Assembly: GCA_041906185.1 (NCBI GenBank)
Contig: JAYRJQ010000004.1
Location: 193,354 to 257,353, forward strand
DNA length: 64,000 bases
DNA from: Roseateles_B sp041906185
Lineage (GTDB): Bacteria; Pseudomonadota; Gammaproteobacteria; Burkholderiales; Burkholderiaceae_C
Direction: 5' to 3'
Part shown: positions 28,554 through 37,401 of the stretch, in pieces
Layout: each line of letters opens with the position of its first letter
How positions within the stretch are numbered: the first letter of the stretch is position 1
The notes under the pieces: generated by a model
The model's input: only the letters and a program-made list of their open reading frames with translations
What the model was told of the DNA's origin: nothing
Database searches by the model: none
Position numbers and translations under genes: made by a program

Positions 28554-30302
28554 ATGTCTCTCCCGACCCGCCTGCGCCCCCTTGCCCTGGGCCTGCTGAT
28601 GGCCGCCCTGGCCGCCCCGCTGGGCCTGCAAGCCCAGTCAGCCACTGGCGCGACCCCTGCCGCCACCGAGCCCGTCGGGCGCGTCATCGTCCGCTTCAAG
28701 GCCAGCGCGCAGAGCGTGCGGGCCCAGACCCTCAGTGCCCGCACCGATATCGCCACGGCGCGGCAGATCGCCCGCGTTCGCGCGGAAGGCCTGGGCGGGC
28801 GGACCGGCCTGGCCCTGCGCGCCCATCACAGCCTGGACGAACGCACGCAGGTGGTGCTGGCCCGGGGCCTGAGTTCCGACGCGCTGGCGGCGCGCCTCAG
28901 CAAGGATGCCGAGGTCGAGCTTGTCGCGGTGGACCAGCGCCGGCACGTCGCCGCGGTGCCGAACGACCCGCTGTATCCGCAGGTCAACCAGGCGCAGGGC
29001 AGCAATGGCCACGGCCAGTGGTACCTGATGGCGCCGGGCAAGGATCTGGTCTCGTCGATCAACGCCGAAGGGGCCTGGGACCTCAGTACCGGCAGCAGCA
29101 GCGTGGTCGTGGCGGTGCTGGACACGGGCGTGCGCTACGACCATCCGGACCTCGCCGGCAAGCTGCTGCCCGGCTACGACATGATCGGCGCGAGCACCAA
29201 CGATGCCGACGCCCTGGCCGTGGCGAACGACGGCAACCGGGGTGACAGCGACGCCAGCGATCCGGGCGACTGGGTGAGCGACGCCGACATCGCCAGCGGC
29301 CTCATCAGCGGCTGCACGTACGACGACGTGGGCAACAGCTCCTGGCACGGCACGAAGGTGTCCGGCCTGATCGGTGCGGCCAGCAACAACGGTGTGGGCA
29401 TTGCCGGCGTCTCCTGGGCCAGCAGGATCCTGCCCGTGCGCGTGCTGGGCAAGTGCGGCGGCTACGACTCCGACATCATGCTGGGCATGCGCTGGGCGGC
29501 GGGCATCACGGCGCCGGGGGTGCCGGCGAATCCCACGCCGGCCCGCGTGCTCAACATGAGCCTCGGCGGCAACGGCAGCTGCAGCGATGGCAGCAGCATC
29601 GCCAGGCTCTACACGGAGACTGTGGCCGAGGTCCGCGCCAAGGGGGCGGTGATCGTCGCGGCGGCCGGCAACTCCGCCGGGCAGGCCGTCGGCCTGCCGG
29701 CCAACTGCAGCGGCGTCATCGCCGTGGGCGGCCTGCGCCACGTGGGCACCAAGTCGGGGTTCTCGAGCGTGGGCCCCGAGGTCACGCTCTCGGCGCCGGG
29801 GGGGAACTGCGTCCTGGCCGAGGGGCCGTGCCTGTATCCCATGCTCACCACCAGCAACTCCGGCAAGCAGGGGCCGGAAGCCTCGGTCAACGCCTACACG
29901 AACAACGAGGTCACGATCGGGACCAGCTTCTCGGCGCCGCTCGTCTCGGGCTCGGTCGCCCTGCTCCTGTCCGTGCGCCCCGACCTGACGCCGGATCAGG
30001 TGCGCCAGACCCTGGTGAGCACGGTTCGACCCTTCCCCACCACCGGGGGCGGTTCGTCGGACGATGCCAGCCCGGCGGCCTGCAAGGCACCGGACGGCAC
30101 CCGTCAGTACGAGTGCTACTGCACGACCAGCACGTGCGGCGCCGGCATGCTGGACATCCAGGCGGCGCTGAAGAGCGTGGCGCCGACGCCGTCGTCGTCC
30201 GGTGGCAGCGGTGGTGGCGGTGGCGGTGCCATGAGCCCGGCCTGGCTGCTGGCCCTGCTGGCCAGCGTGCCGCTGCTGCGGCGTGCGCGTCGCCTGCGCT
30301 GA
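28554..30302 (+). CDS. Secreted S8 (subtilisin-like) serine protease with C-terminal sorting-like tail
   Basis: A 582-aa exported protease. A signal peptide (to about LQAQS) and a ~100-residue propeptide-like segment (GRVIVRFKASAQ...) precede the catalytic domain. The triad is Asp190 (VLDTGVRYDHPDL), His265 (SSWHGTKVSGL) and Ser458 (GTSFSAPLVSG); the oxyanion Asn is in AAAGNSAG. Several Cys pairs suggest extracellular disulfides. The C-terminus has a poly-Gly/Ser stretch, then a hydrophobic helix AWLLALLASVPLL and a basic end RRARRLR, the architecture of GlyGly-CTERM type sorting signals that are processed by rhombosortase. ATG 28554 starts the signal peptide; an earlier in-frame start adds a non-signal stretch. 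Confidence 0.93.
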   Translation: MSLPTRLRPLALGLLMAALAAPLGLQAQSATGATPAATEPVGRVIVRFKASAQSVRAQTLSARTDIATARQIARVRAEGLGGRTGLALRAHHSLDERTQVVLARGLSSDALAARLSKDAEVELVAVDQRRHVAAVPNDPLYPQVNQAQGSNGHGQWYLMAPGKDLVSSINAEGAWDLSTGSSSVVVAVLDTGVRYDHPDLAGKLLPGYDMIGASTNDADALAVANDGNRGDSDASDPGDWVSDADIASGLISGCTYDDVGNSSWHGTKVSGLIGAASNNGVGIAGVSWASRILPVRVLGKCGGYDSDIMLGMRWAAGITAPGVPANPTPARVLNMSLGGNGSCSDGSSIARLYTETVAEVRAKGAVIVAAAGNSAGQAVGLPANCSGVIAVGGLRHVGTKSGFSSVGPEVTLSAPGGNCVLAEGPCLYPMLTTSNSGKQGPEASVNAYTNNEVTIGTSFSAPLVSGSVALLLSVRPDLTPDQVRQTLVSTVRPFPTTGGGSSDDASPAACKAPDGTRQYECYCTTSTCGAGMLDIQAALKSVAPTPSSSGGSGGGGGGAMSPAWLLALLASVPLLRRARRLR

Positions 30303-30328
30303 CGGCCGGCGCGTCTGCGCTTCCCCGT

Positions 30329-30350
30329 CAGGGCGCCTTCGGGCGCCCTG
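30329..30350. terminator. Hairpin after protease gene (bidirectional candidate)
   Basis: A perfect 9-bp GC stem CAGGGCGCC/GGCGCCCTG capped by a TTCG tetraloop lies 27 bases after the protease stop, without a T-run. It may end transcription weakly or stabilise the RNA 3' end. The rest of the 318-base gap (30303-30620) up to the convergent SPOR gene shows nothing else that I can support. Confidence 0.5.
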
Positions 30351-30620
30351 ATGCTTTCAGGCCCACGCCTGTCCCCCGCCCGGCTCGCTGGTGGTCGTCA
30401 CGACGATCCGGCCTGCCGAGGGGCCCGCGTGGCTGGTGCGGCGCGTGTGGCAGATCGAGCCGCTGCGGGCGCTGCGGGCCCCGCGCGACGGGCCTTGCGT
30501 CCAGCGCGTGCCGGGGGCACATGCGGCGGGCCGGCGTGCCTGGAAGCGCCCATGCGCATCTGCGGGCCTCGCACGGAAGACGAGGGGCCAGGGGGCGGCC
30601 TGGCCTGTTCGGCAAGGGGC

Positions 30621-31319
30621 TCAGCGTGGCCCGGAAGCGGCGCTGGCGGCGGTGCCGTCGGCGGCGGACGCGGAGGGTGCGGCCGGACAGGCCCGGCCCT
30701 CGCCCAGCTCCTTGATGCCGCGCAGCTTGCCCTGCGTCACGCCATCCGCCTGGGCGAAACGCAGCACGTGCAGGCTGCTCGCGGCCTGGAGCTGCATGAC
30801 CCGCAGGCCCTTGAGCGCGCGCTGGCTCATCGCCTCCAGGGCGGCCTCGGCGGCCTTCTCGCTGCCGTGGCGGGAGAGCACCATCGTGGGCATCTCCTCG
30901 GGCGGGCCGGCGAGGTATTCGAAGTTGATCCGCATGCGCTTGTAGGTCTCTTCCTTGCGCTGCTGGAAGTCCTTGTTCGGGAAACGGATGGTCGCCACGG
31001 CCCAGACGCCGGCCTGCTCGGCCCGCTGGTCCTGCCACTGCGAGGCGGCGATGCCGGCCTTGTCCAGCTGTGCCTGCACGCTGCGCAGGGCGTCGTCGCC
31101 CATCAGCGGGCCGAACTCGAGACAGGCCCGGGCCTGGACGGACTTCGCCGCCTGTGCATTCAGGAGCTGGAGCTGCTCCGGCTGCACCTGCCGGGCAAGG
31201 CGGGCCGGGTCGCTGTCCCCGCGGGCGCGCAGGCCGGTGATGCTGTCGAGCCAGCCCTGGGTGAAGGCGAACACCAGGGCGTTCAGGAGCAGGGCGGCGA
31301 TGAAGAGGATTCTCAGCAT
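30621..31319 (-). CDS. SPOR-domain-like membrane-anchored protein
   Basis: A 232-aa protein with one N-terminal membrane helix (LRILFIAALLLNALVFAFTQG). The extracytoplasmic part resembles the SPOR-type proteins encoded beside birA in many betaproteobacteria: a region with ACLEFGPL, a repeat with RFPNKDFQQRKEETYKRMRINFEYLAGPP, and a C-terminal LRVMQLQAASSLHVLRFAQADG strand-helix unit. The SPOR fold binds denuded glycan at the septum; here this is inferred from neighbourhood and general pattern, not from a clear motif. It overlaps birA by 7 bases, so it is translationally coupled. The last ~25 residues are Ala/Ser-rich. Confidence 0.7.
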   Translation of the reverse strand: MLRILFIAALLLNALVFAFTQGWLDSITGLRARGDSDPARLARQVQPEQLQLLNAQAAKSVQARACLEFGPLMGDDALRSVQAQLDKAGIAASQWQDQRAEQAGVWAVATIRFPNKDFQQRKEETYKRMRINFEYLAGPPEEMPTMVLSRHGSEKAAEAALEAMSQRALKGLRVMQLQAASSLHVLRFAQADGVTQGKLRGIKELGEGRACPAAPSASAADGTAASAASGPR

Positions 31320-32221
31320 GCGGGCGGCTCGCTGGCTTGCAGACGGACGGAGACTTCGCCGGCGCTCACGACCTGGCGCTGGCCGTGGACGTCCATCAGC
31401 AGCTCGCCCTGGGCACTGACTCCCGCGCCCAGGCCGTCGACGCCGGCGGCGCTGATGGGGCGGCCGCGCAGCAGGTCCCGGGCCTCGTAGCGCTGCTGCC
31501 AGGCCCCGAAGCCACCCTGCGCGAAGCCGGTGACGGCGAGGATCAGCGGCCGGGCCACGCGGCGCAGCACCTCGGGGGCGGTGAGGCTGGCGTCGAGCTC
31601 GTCGAGGCTGGCGTAGCCGCTCATGAACTGGCTCTCGTTGCCTGCGTGCTGCGGGCGGATGTTCAGACCCACGCCGATCACGGCGATGCGCTGTTCACCG
31701 GCGCTGACGGTCTCGATGAGGATGCCCCCAAGCTTGCGGCCGTCCAGCCAGAGGTCGTTGGGCCACTTGAGCTGCAGGCGCGGTGCGGCGGCGGGCGAGG
31801 GCTCCAGCGCCTCGGCCATCGCGCAGCCGACGGCGAGCGACAGGCCGGACCAGTCCGGCAGCGCCAGCGGCAGGGCAAGGGAGAAGGTCAGCGAGGCCCC
31901 GGCCTCGGCATGCCAGATGCGGCCCATGCGGCCACGGCCGGCCGTCTGGTGCTCGGCCACGAGCAGGCAGGGCTGCATGTCGTGGGCGCGGCGGCCGAAG
32001 CGGGCGGTGTCGTGGCGGTCGATGCCACGTTCCAGGCCACGCTCCGAGGGACGCTCCGCTCCGCGATCGCCAGGGGAGCGGTGCTCCGAGCGCACGCGCT
32101 CCAGCAGCACACTGTTCGTGGAGTCCGTGCGGGCCAGGACCTCGATGGACAGGCCGGGGAGCAGCGGTTCCAGGTCTTGCCAGAGCGACTCGGCGCCCCA
32201 GTTCTGATGATTGACGGCCAT
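31313..32221 (-). CDS. birA: Biotin--[acetyl-CoA-carboxylase] ligase
   Basis: A 302-aa biotin protein ligase that activates biotin as biotinyl-AMP and attaches it to the carboxyl carrier protein. Visible: the biotinyl-AMP loop AGRGRMGR (around residue 95), KWPNDLWLDGRKLGGIL with the catalytic Lys, and GVGLNIRP. It starts directly with the catalytic domain and lacks an N-terminal helix-turn-helix, so it does not repress the bio genes itself. An insertion of ~30 residues rich in Arg/Asp (EHRSPGDRGAERPSERGLER) after the first helix is unusual. The coaX gene that often sits between birA and the SPOR gene is absent here. Confidence 0.92.
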   Translation of the reverse strand: MAVNHQNWGAESLWQDLEPLLPGLSIEVLARTDSTNSVLLERVRSEHRSPGDRGAERPSERGLERGIDRHDTARFGRRAHDMQPCLLVAEHQTAGRGRMGRIWHAEAGASLTFSLALPLALPDWSGLSLAVGCAMAEALEPSPAAAPRLQLKWPNDLWLDGRKLGGILIETVSAGEQRIAVIGVGLNIRPQHAGNESQFMSGYASLDELDASLTAPEVLRRVARPLILAVTGFAQGGFGAWQQRYEARDLLRGRPISAAGVDGLGAGVSAQGELLMDVHGQRQVVSAGEVSVRLQASEPPAC

Positions 32222-32236
32222 TGTGGGGCGGGCGGT

Positions 32237-32764
32237 TCAGCGTTTGGGCGTGAGCATGGTGCCACGGCAGTGCGGCGCGCCGCAATGACAGGCGTATTCC
32301 TTCTTGAGCTTCGGCGTGTAGCGCTCGTCCACCGTCAGCCCGTAGTCGTAGAACAGCTCCTCGCCGGGCATCAGGTCGCGCAGGGCCTTGATGAAGACGC
32401 GGCCGTTGACCTCGTCCGCCTCGCAGTTGGGGTCGCAGCTGTGGTTGATCCAGCGGGCGCTGTTGCCGCCGTACAGGGCGTCGATCACCGTGCCGTCGTC
32501 GAGCCCGAAGTAGAAGGTATGGTTGGGCTGCGCCGGGTCATGGGGGTGGCGGTCCATGGCCTCCTCCCAGTCGATGCGCTCGCCGGTGTACTCGACCAGG
32601 ACCTCGCCCGCTGCGATCTCCGCCACGGCGAAGACGCCGCGGCCATGCACGCCCGAGCGGCGCACCTGGATGCGGCGGCCACTGCCCTTGAGCACCTTGG
32701 CAGCCTTGCGAACGGCCATCGGGGCGGGAGCGTCTGCGGACTTCTTGCGGGCGGCTTGCGGCAT
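32237..32764 (-). CDS. SET-domain protein (putative lysine methyltransferase)
   Basis: A 175-aa protein that is nearly all SET domain. The SAM-binding RRSGVHGRGVFAV, the core NHSCDPNCEADEV, the catalytic Tyr in GEELFYDYG and the post-SET zinc cluster (CHCGAPHC) are all visible. The N-terminal ~25 residues are Lys/Arg/Ala-rich. Bacterial SET proteins methylate lysines of nucleoid-associated or other proteins, or are of unknown target. It lies 15 bases upstream of birA and divergent from topB. Confidence 0.9.
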   Translation of the reverse strand: MPQAARKKSADAPAPMAVRKAAKVLKGSGRRIQVRRSGVHGRGVFAVAEIAAGEVLVEYTGERIDWEEAMDRHPHDPAQPNHTFYFGLDDGTVIDALYGGNSARWINHSCDPNCEADEVNGRVFIKALRDLMPGEELFYDYGLTVDERYTPKLKKEYACHCGAPHCRGTMLTPKR

Positions 32765-32884
32765 GGCTCGAGTTGGTTACATTGAAATCATGGGTGCGTG
32801 CGCGTGTGCGTGCGCGCGAGGCCGCATTGTAGGCAGAGCTTTCGATGCCGGCGGCCAGCCCCACCAGGAACGTCAGAAGAGACC

Positions 32885-35491
32885 ATGAGCAAAGCCCTGA
32901 TCATTGCCGAGAAGCCTTCCGTCGCGCAGGACATCGTGCGCGCCCTCACGCCGCAGTCCGGCAAGTTCGACAAGCATGACGAGTACTTCGAGAACGACCA
33001 GTACGTGGTGAGCTCCGCCGTGGGCCACCTGGTGGAGATCAAGGCGCCGGAGGAGTACGACGTCAAGCGCGGCAAGTGGAGCTTCGCCCACCTGCCCGTC
33101 ATCCCGCCGCACTTCGACCTCAACCCGATCGACAAGAGCAAGGGCCGCCTCAATGCGCTGGTCAAGCTCATCCGCCGCAAGGACATCGAGACCCTCATCA
33201 ACGCCTGTGACGCGGGCCGCGAAGGGGAGCTGATCTTCCGTCTGATCGTGCAGTACGCCGGCACGGCCAAGGCGGCCATCAACAAGCCGGTGAGCCGGCT
33301 GTGGCTGCAATCCATGACGCCGCAGGCCATCCGTGACGGCTTCGAGCGCCTGCGCTCCGACGCGCAGATGCTGCCCCTGGCCGATGCCGCCCGCTGCCGC
33401 TCCGAGGCCGACTGGCTCGTGGGCATCAACGGCACGCGCGCCATGACGGCGTTCAACTCGCGCGACGGCGGCTTCTTCCTGACCACCGTCGGCCGCGTGC
33501 AGACGCCCACGCTGTCCATCGTCGTGGAGCGCGAAGAGAAGATCCGCAAGCACGTCGCCCGCGACTACTGGGAAATCCGCGGCAGCTTCGATGCCGAGGC
33601 CGGCCAGTACGAGGGCAAGTGGTTCGACCCCGCCTGGAAGAAGAACGCCGAGGACGCCGAGCTCAAGGCCGACCGCGTCTGGACGAAGGCCGAGGCCGAC
33701 GCCATCGCCGCCGCGGTGAAGGGTCAGCCCGCCACCGTCACCGAGGAGAGCAAGCCCAGCTCGCAGAGCAGCCCGGGCCTCTATGACCTCACCACGCTGC
33801 AGCGCGAGGCCAACTCCCGCTTCGGCTTCTCGGCCAAGACGACGCTGGGCCTGGCGCAGGCGCTGTATGAGAAGCACAAGGTCCTCACCTACCCGCGTAC
33901 CGACTCGCGCTACCTGCCCGAGGACTACCTGGCCGTCGCGAAGCAGACCGCCGAGATGATCGCCGAGGAGGACCTGCCCGGCCCGCTGCAGGCCCTGGCC
34001 GGCCATGCTCGCGTGGCGCTGAACAAGGGCTACATCAAGCCCACCAAGAAGGTCTTCGACAACGCCAAGGTCTCGGACCACTTCGCCATCATCCCGACGC
34101 TGCAGGCGCCCAAGAGCCTCACCGAGGCCGAGGCCAAGCTGTACGAGCTGGTGGTCAAGCGCTTCCTCGCGGTGTTCTTCCCGGCGGCCGAATTCCAGGT
34201 CACGACGCGCATCTCGACCGTGAATGCCGCGGGCAAGGACTACAAGTTCCAGACCAACGGCAAGGTCCTGGTGAACCCGGGCTGGCTGGCCGTCTATGGC
34301 AAGGAAGCCCAGACCGAGGATGACGGCAGCGGCGCGAGCCTCGTGCCGGTGAAGCCCGGCGAGGTGGTGCGCACCGAGAGCGTGGACGTCAAGGGCCTGG
34401 CCACCAAGCCGCCCGCGCGCTACACGGAAGCGACGCTGCTGTCCGCCATGGAAGGCGCCGGCAAGCTGGTGGACGACGACGAGCTGCGCGAGGCCATGGC
34501 CGAGAAGGGCCTGGGCACGCCGGCGACGCGCGCGGCCACCATCGAAGGCCTGATCACCGAGAAGTACATGCTGCGCGAGGGTCGCGAGCTGATCCCCACC
34601 GCCAAGGCCTTCCAGCTGATGACGCTGCTGCGCGGCCTGGGCGTCGAGGACCTCACCAAGCCCGAGCTGACCGGCAACTGGGAGCACCAGCTCGCCGAGA
34701 TGGAGAAGGGCCGCCTGAACCGCGAGGAGTTCATGGCGCGCATCGCCGAGATGACCCAGCGCGTGGTGCAGAAGGCCAAGGAATACGATCGCGACACCAT
34801 CCCCGGCGACTACGCCACCTTGAAGACGCCCTGCCCGAAGTGTGGCGGCGTCGTGAAGGAGAACTACCGCCGCTTCACCTGCTGCGGCAAGTCCGGTGAG
34901 GGCGAAGGCTGCGGCTTCTCCATCGGCAAGATCCCGGGCGGCCGCAGCTTCGAGCTGCACGAGGTCGAGAAGTTCCTGCACGACAAGAAGATCGGCCCGC
35001 TGGAAGGCTTCCGCTCCAAGGCGGGATGGCCCTTCACGGCCGAGCTGGCCCTGGTCTATGACGAGGAGATCCAGAACTGGAAGCTGGAGTTCGACTTCGG
35101 CGAGGACGCCAAGAAGGCCGACGAGGCCGCCGAGGCCGTGGACTTCAGCCAGTCCGAGCCGCTGGGCGCCTGCCCCAAGTGCGGCGGCACCGTCTACGAG
35201 CACGGCAGCAACTACGTCTGCGAGAAGAGCACCGGCCCGGCGCCCTCCTGCGACTTCAAGAGCGGCAAGATCATCCTGCAGCAGCCCATCGAGCTCAACC
35301 AGATGCGCAAGCTGCTGGAGGCCGGCAAGACGGACCTGCTCGAGAACTTCGTCTCGAACAAGACCCGCCGCAAGTTCAAGGCCTTCCTGGCCTTCGACGC
35401 CAAGGCCGGCAAGGTGATGTTCGAGTTCGAGCCGCGCGCGGCCAAGCCGGCGGCCAAGACGGCGCGCAAGACGGCCGCGAAGAAGGCCTGA
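32885..35491 (+). CDS. topB: DNA topoisomerase III
   Basis: An 868-aa type IA topoisomerase. The Toprim domain starts KALIIAEKPSVAQDI and contains DAGREGELIFR; the active-site Tyr is Tyr336 in TYPRTDSRYLP. The C-terminal region has two zinc-ribbon-like cysteine sets (CPKCGGVV with CCGKSGEGEGCGF; CPKCGGTV with CEKSTGPAPSCDF), which is longer than E. coli TopB, and ends in a Lys/Ala-rich tail. It removes negative supercoils and decatenates DNA. ATG 32885 starts the conserved N-terminus; the frame extends upstream but with unrelated sequence. Confidence 0.94.
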   Translation: MSKALIIAEKPSVAQDIVRALTPQSGKFDKHDEYFENDQYVVSSAVGHLVEIKAPEEYDVKRGKWSFAHLPVIPPHFDLNPIDKSKGRLNALVKLIRRKDIETLINACDAGREGELIFRLIVQYAGTAKAAINKPVSRLWLQSMTPQAIRDGFERLRSDAQMLPLADAARCRSEADWLVGINGTRAMTAFNSRDGGFFLTTVGRVQTPTLSIVVEREEKIRKHVARDYWEIRGSFDAEAGQYEGKWFDPAWKKNAEDAELKADRVWTKAEADAIAAAVKGQPATVTEESKPSSQSSPGLYDLTTLQREANSRFGFSAKTTLGLAQALYEKHKVLTYPRTDSRYLPEDYLAVAKQTAEMIAEEDLPGPLQALAGHARVALNKGYIKPTKKVFDNAKVSDHFAIIPTLQAPKSLTEAEAKLYELVVKRFLAVFFPAAEFQVTTRISTVNAAGKDYKFQTNGKVLVNPGWLAVYGKEAQTEDDGSGASLVPVKPGEVVRTESVDVKGLATKPPARYTEATLLSAMEGAGKLVDDDELREAMAEKGLGTPATRAATIEGLITEKYMLREGRELIPTAKAFQLMTLLRGLGVEDLTKPELTGNWEHQLAEMEKGRLNREEFMARIAEMTQRVVQKAKEYDRDTIPGDYATLKTPCPKCGGVVKENYRRFTCCGKSGEGEGCGFSIGKIPGGRSFELHEVEKFLHDKKIGPLEGFRSKAGWPFTAELALVYDEEIQNWKLEFDFGEDAKKADEAAEAVDFSQSEPLGACPKCGGTVYEHGSNYVCEKSTGPAPSCDFKSGKIILQQPIELNQMRKLLEAGKTDLLENFVSNKTRRKFKAFLAFDAKAGKVMFEFEPRAAKPAAKTARKTAAKKA

Positions 35492-35525
35492 TCGCGTCGC
35501 CGCGGTGTCCCCCACGAGGAGTCGC

Positions 35526-37385
35526 ATGCGCTTGCCGCTGAGGGACTGGAGCATCCAGACGCGCCTGATGGCCGGGCTCGGGCTCGTGGCCACGCTGCTG
35601 GTGCTCGCCGTCGGTGCGTACTGGACGAGCCGCGAGGAACGCCAGCTCACCGAGGCCCTGCTGCAGCGCCAGGAGCGCCTGGCCGAGATCGCGGCCCGCG
35701 GCTTCGCGGGCCCGATCTGGAACCTCGACAGCGCGGCGATCTCCAACCTGCTGGATGCCGTCATGGCCGACCCGGAGGTGCTGGCGGTCGAGCTGGAGGC
35801 GCTGGGTGTCGATGTCCAGCCGCTGCGCCGCCACCGCGAGCAGGAGAGCCGCACGCCGCCGCTCGTGAAGGAGTTCGACGTCGTCTACCAGACGGCCTCG
35901 CAGCACCGGCCCGTGAAGGTCGGCCAGGCGCGGCTGCACTTCACCGGGGACCGCGTGGCGGCCGCGGTGTCGGAGATGCGGCGCTTCGTGGTGATGCTGC
36001 TCGCCGCCGTGCTGGTGGCCGTGCTGGCGTCCTGCTACTGGCTCGTGAACCGCCTCGTGAAGCAGCCGGTCTCCCGCCTCGGGGCCCTGGCCCAGCGCGT
36101 GTCGCATGGCGAGCTGGGTGTCACGCTGGACGTGGTGCGCCACGACGAGATCGGCGAGCTCACGCAGCAGTTCAACATCATGAGCCACCAGCTGCAGCAG
36201 TCCTCGGAAGGGCTGCGGGCCAGCGAGGCGCGCTACCGCAGCCTGTTCGAGAACGCGACCGAGGGCATTTTCCAGACGGACGGCCGCGGCCGCCTGCTCG
36301 GGCTGAACAAGGCCATGGCGCAGATGCTGGGCTACGAGCGCCCGGCGCAGGCGCTGGCGGCGTCCCGCAACCTGCGCCGCCTCGTGCGCCTGGAGCCCGG
36401 CGAGCTGCGCCGCGTGCTGCGGGCGCTGATGCGCCATCGCCTGCTGCAGCAGGTGCCGATGCTGGTCGGCACGCATGACGGCCGCCAGCTGTGGATCGAG
36501 CTCAGCGCCCACATCGTGCCCGGGGCGCAGGGGCAGGGCGCGCGCATCGAGGGCATGATCAGCGACATCACCCAGCGCCGCCTGGCCGAGCAGGAGCTCA
36601 CGCGCCACCGGGACCACCTCGAGGAGCTGGTCGAGGCGCGCACCATGGAGCTGTCGCAGGCCAAGATCCGCGCCGAGGCGGCGAACCAGTCCAAGAGCCG
36701 CTTCCTGGCCACCATGAGCCACGAGTTCCGCACGCCGCTCAACGCCATCCTCGGCTTCGCGCAGCTGCTGCAGATGGACGAGCGCCTGGACGACGGCCAG
36801 CGCAGCAAGATCAACCTGGTGCGCGACTCCGGCGAGCACCTGCTGGCGCTCATCACCGACCTGCTGGACATGGCCAGCATCGAGGCCGGCAAGGTGCGCC
36901 TGCAGCCCGCCACGGTGGACCTGCGCGCGCTGCTGGAGGTGGCCTGCGACGCCATCCGGCTGCGGGTGGCGGAGAAGCGCCTCATCTTCAACGTGCGCAT
37001 CGACGAGAACCTGCCGCTGCGCGTGCGCGTGGACGGCCAGCGCCTGCGTCAGGTGCTGCTCAACCTGCTGTCCAACGCCGTCAAGTTCACGGACCACGGC
37101 CGCCTGAGCCTCGTCGCCGAGCTCGTGGCGCAGAGCCCGGCCACCGCCACGGTGCGCATCGAGGTCAGCGACACCGGCATCGGCATGGACGCGGCCCAGG
37201 CCGGCCGCCTGTTCCAGCCCTTCGAGCAGGTGGCCGAGGATGCCCGCCGTGCGGGCGGCACCGGCCTGGGCCTGTCCATCAGCCAGCAGCTGGTGCGCCT
37301 GATGGGCAGCCGGATCGAGGTGCACAGCGAGCCCGGCGTCGGCAGCCGCTTCTGGTTCGACCTCGAGCTGCCGCTGCAGTCGTGA
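35526..37385 (+). CDS. Sensor histidine kinase (HAMP-PAS-HisKA-HATPase)
   Basis: A 619-aa membrane kinase. Membrane helices at ~14-33 and ~154-176 flank a ~120-residue periplasmic sensor; then HAMP, a PAS domain (ENATEGIFQTDGRGRLLGLNK), a short coiled coil, the dimerisation domain with phosphorylated His399 (MSHEFRTPLNAI), and the ATPase with N box NLLSNAVKFT, G1 DTGIGMD and G2 GGTGLGLSISQQL. No receiver domain is attached and no response regulator lies beside it, so it is an orphan kinase here. GAGGAG precedes ATG 35526, 12 bases after the topB stop region, and was used to choose the start over GTG 35505. Confidence 0.92.
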   Translation: MRLPLRDWSIQTRLMAGLGLVATLLVLAVGAYWTSREERQLTEALLQRQERLAEIAARGFAGPIWNLDSAAISNLLDAVMADPEVLAVELEALGVDVQPLRRHREQESRTPPLVKEFDVVYQTASQHRPVKVGQARLHFTGDRVAAAVSEMRRFVVMLLAAVLVAVLASCYWLVNRLVKQPVSRLGALAQRVSHGELGVTLDVVRHDEIGELTQQFNIMSHQLQQSSEGLRASEARYRSLFENATEGIFQTDGRGRLLGLNKAMAQMLGYERPAQALAASRNLRRLVRLEPGELRRVLRALMRHRLLQQVPMLVGTHDGRQLWIELSAHIVPGAQGQGARIEGMISDITQRRLAEQELTRHRDHLEELVEARTMELSQAKIRAEAANQSKSRFLATMSHEFRTPLNAILGFAQLLQMDERLDDGQRSKINLVRDSGEHLLALITDLLDMASIEAGKVRLQPATVDLRALLEVACDAIRLRVAEKRLIFNVRIDENLPLRVRVDGQRLRQVLLNLLSNAVKFTDHGRLSLVAELVAQSPATATVRIEVSDTGIGMDAAQAGRLFQPFEQVAEDARRAGGTGLGLSISQQLVRLMGSRIEVHSEPGVGSRFWFDLELPLQS

Positions 37386-37401
37386 ACGGGCGGGGCGCGC
37401 G

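Noticed and set aside
32873..35854. Long minus-strand frame opposite topB
   Set aside because: No motifs, and topB on the + strand is unmistakable.
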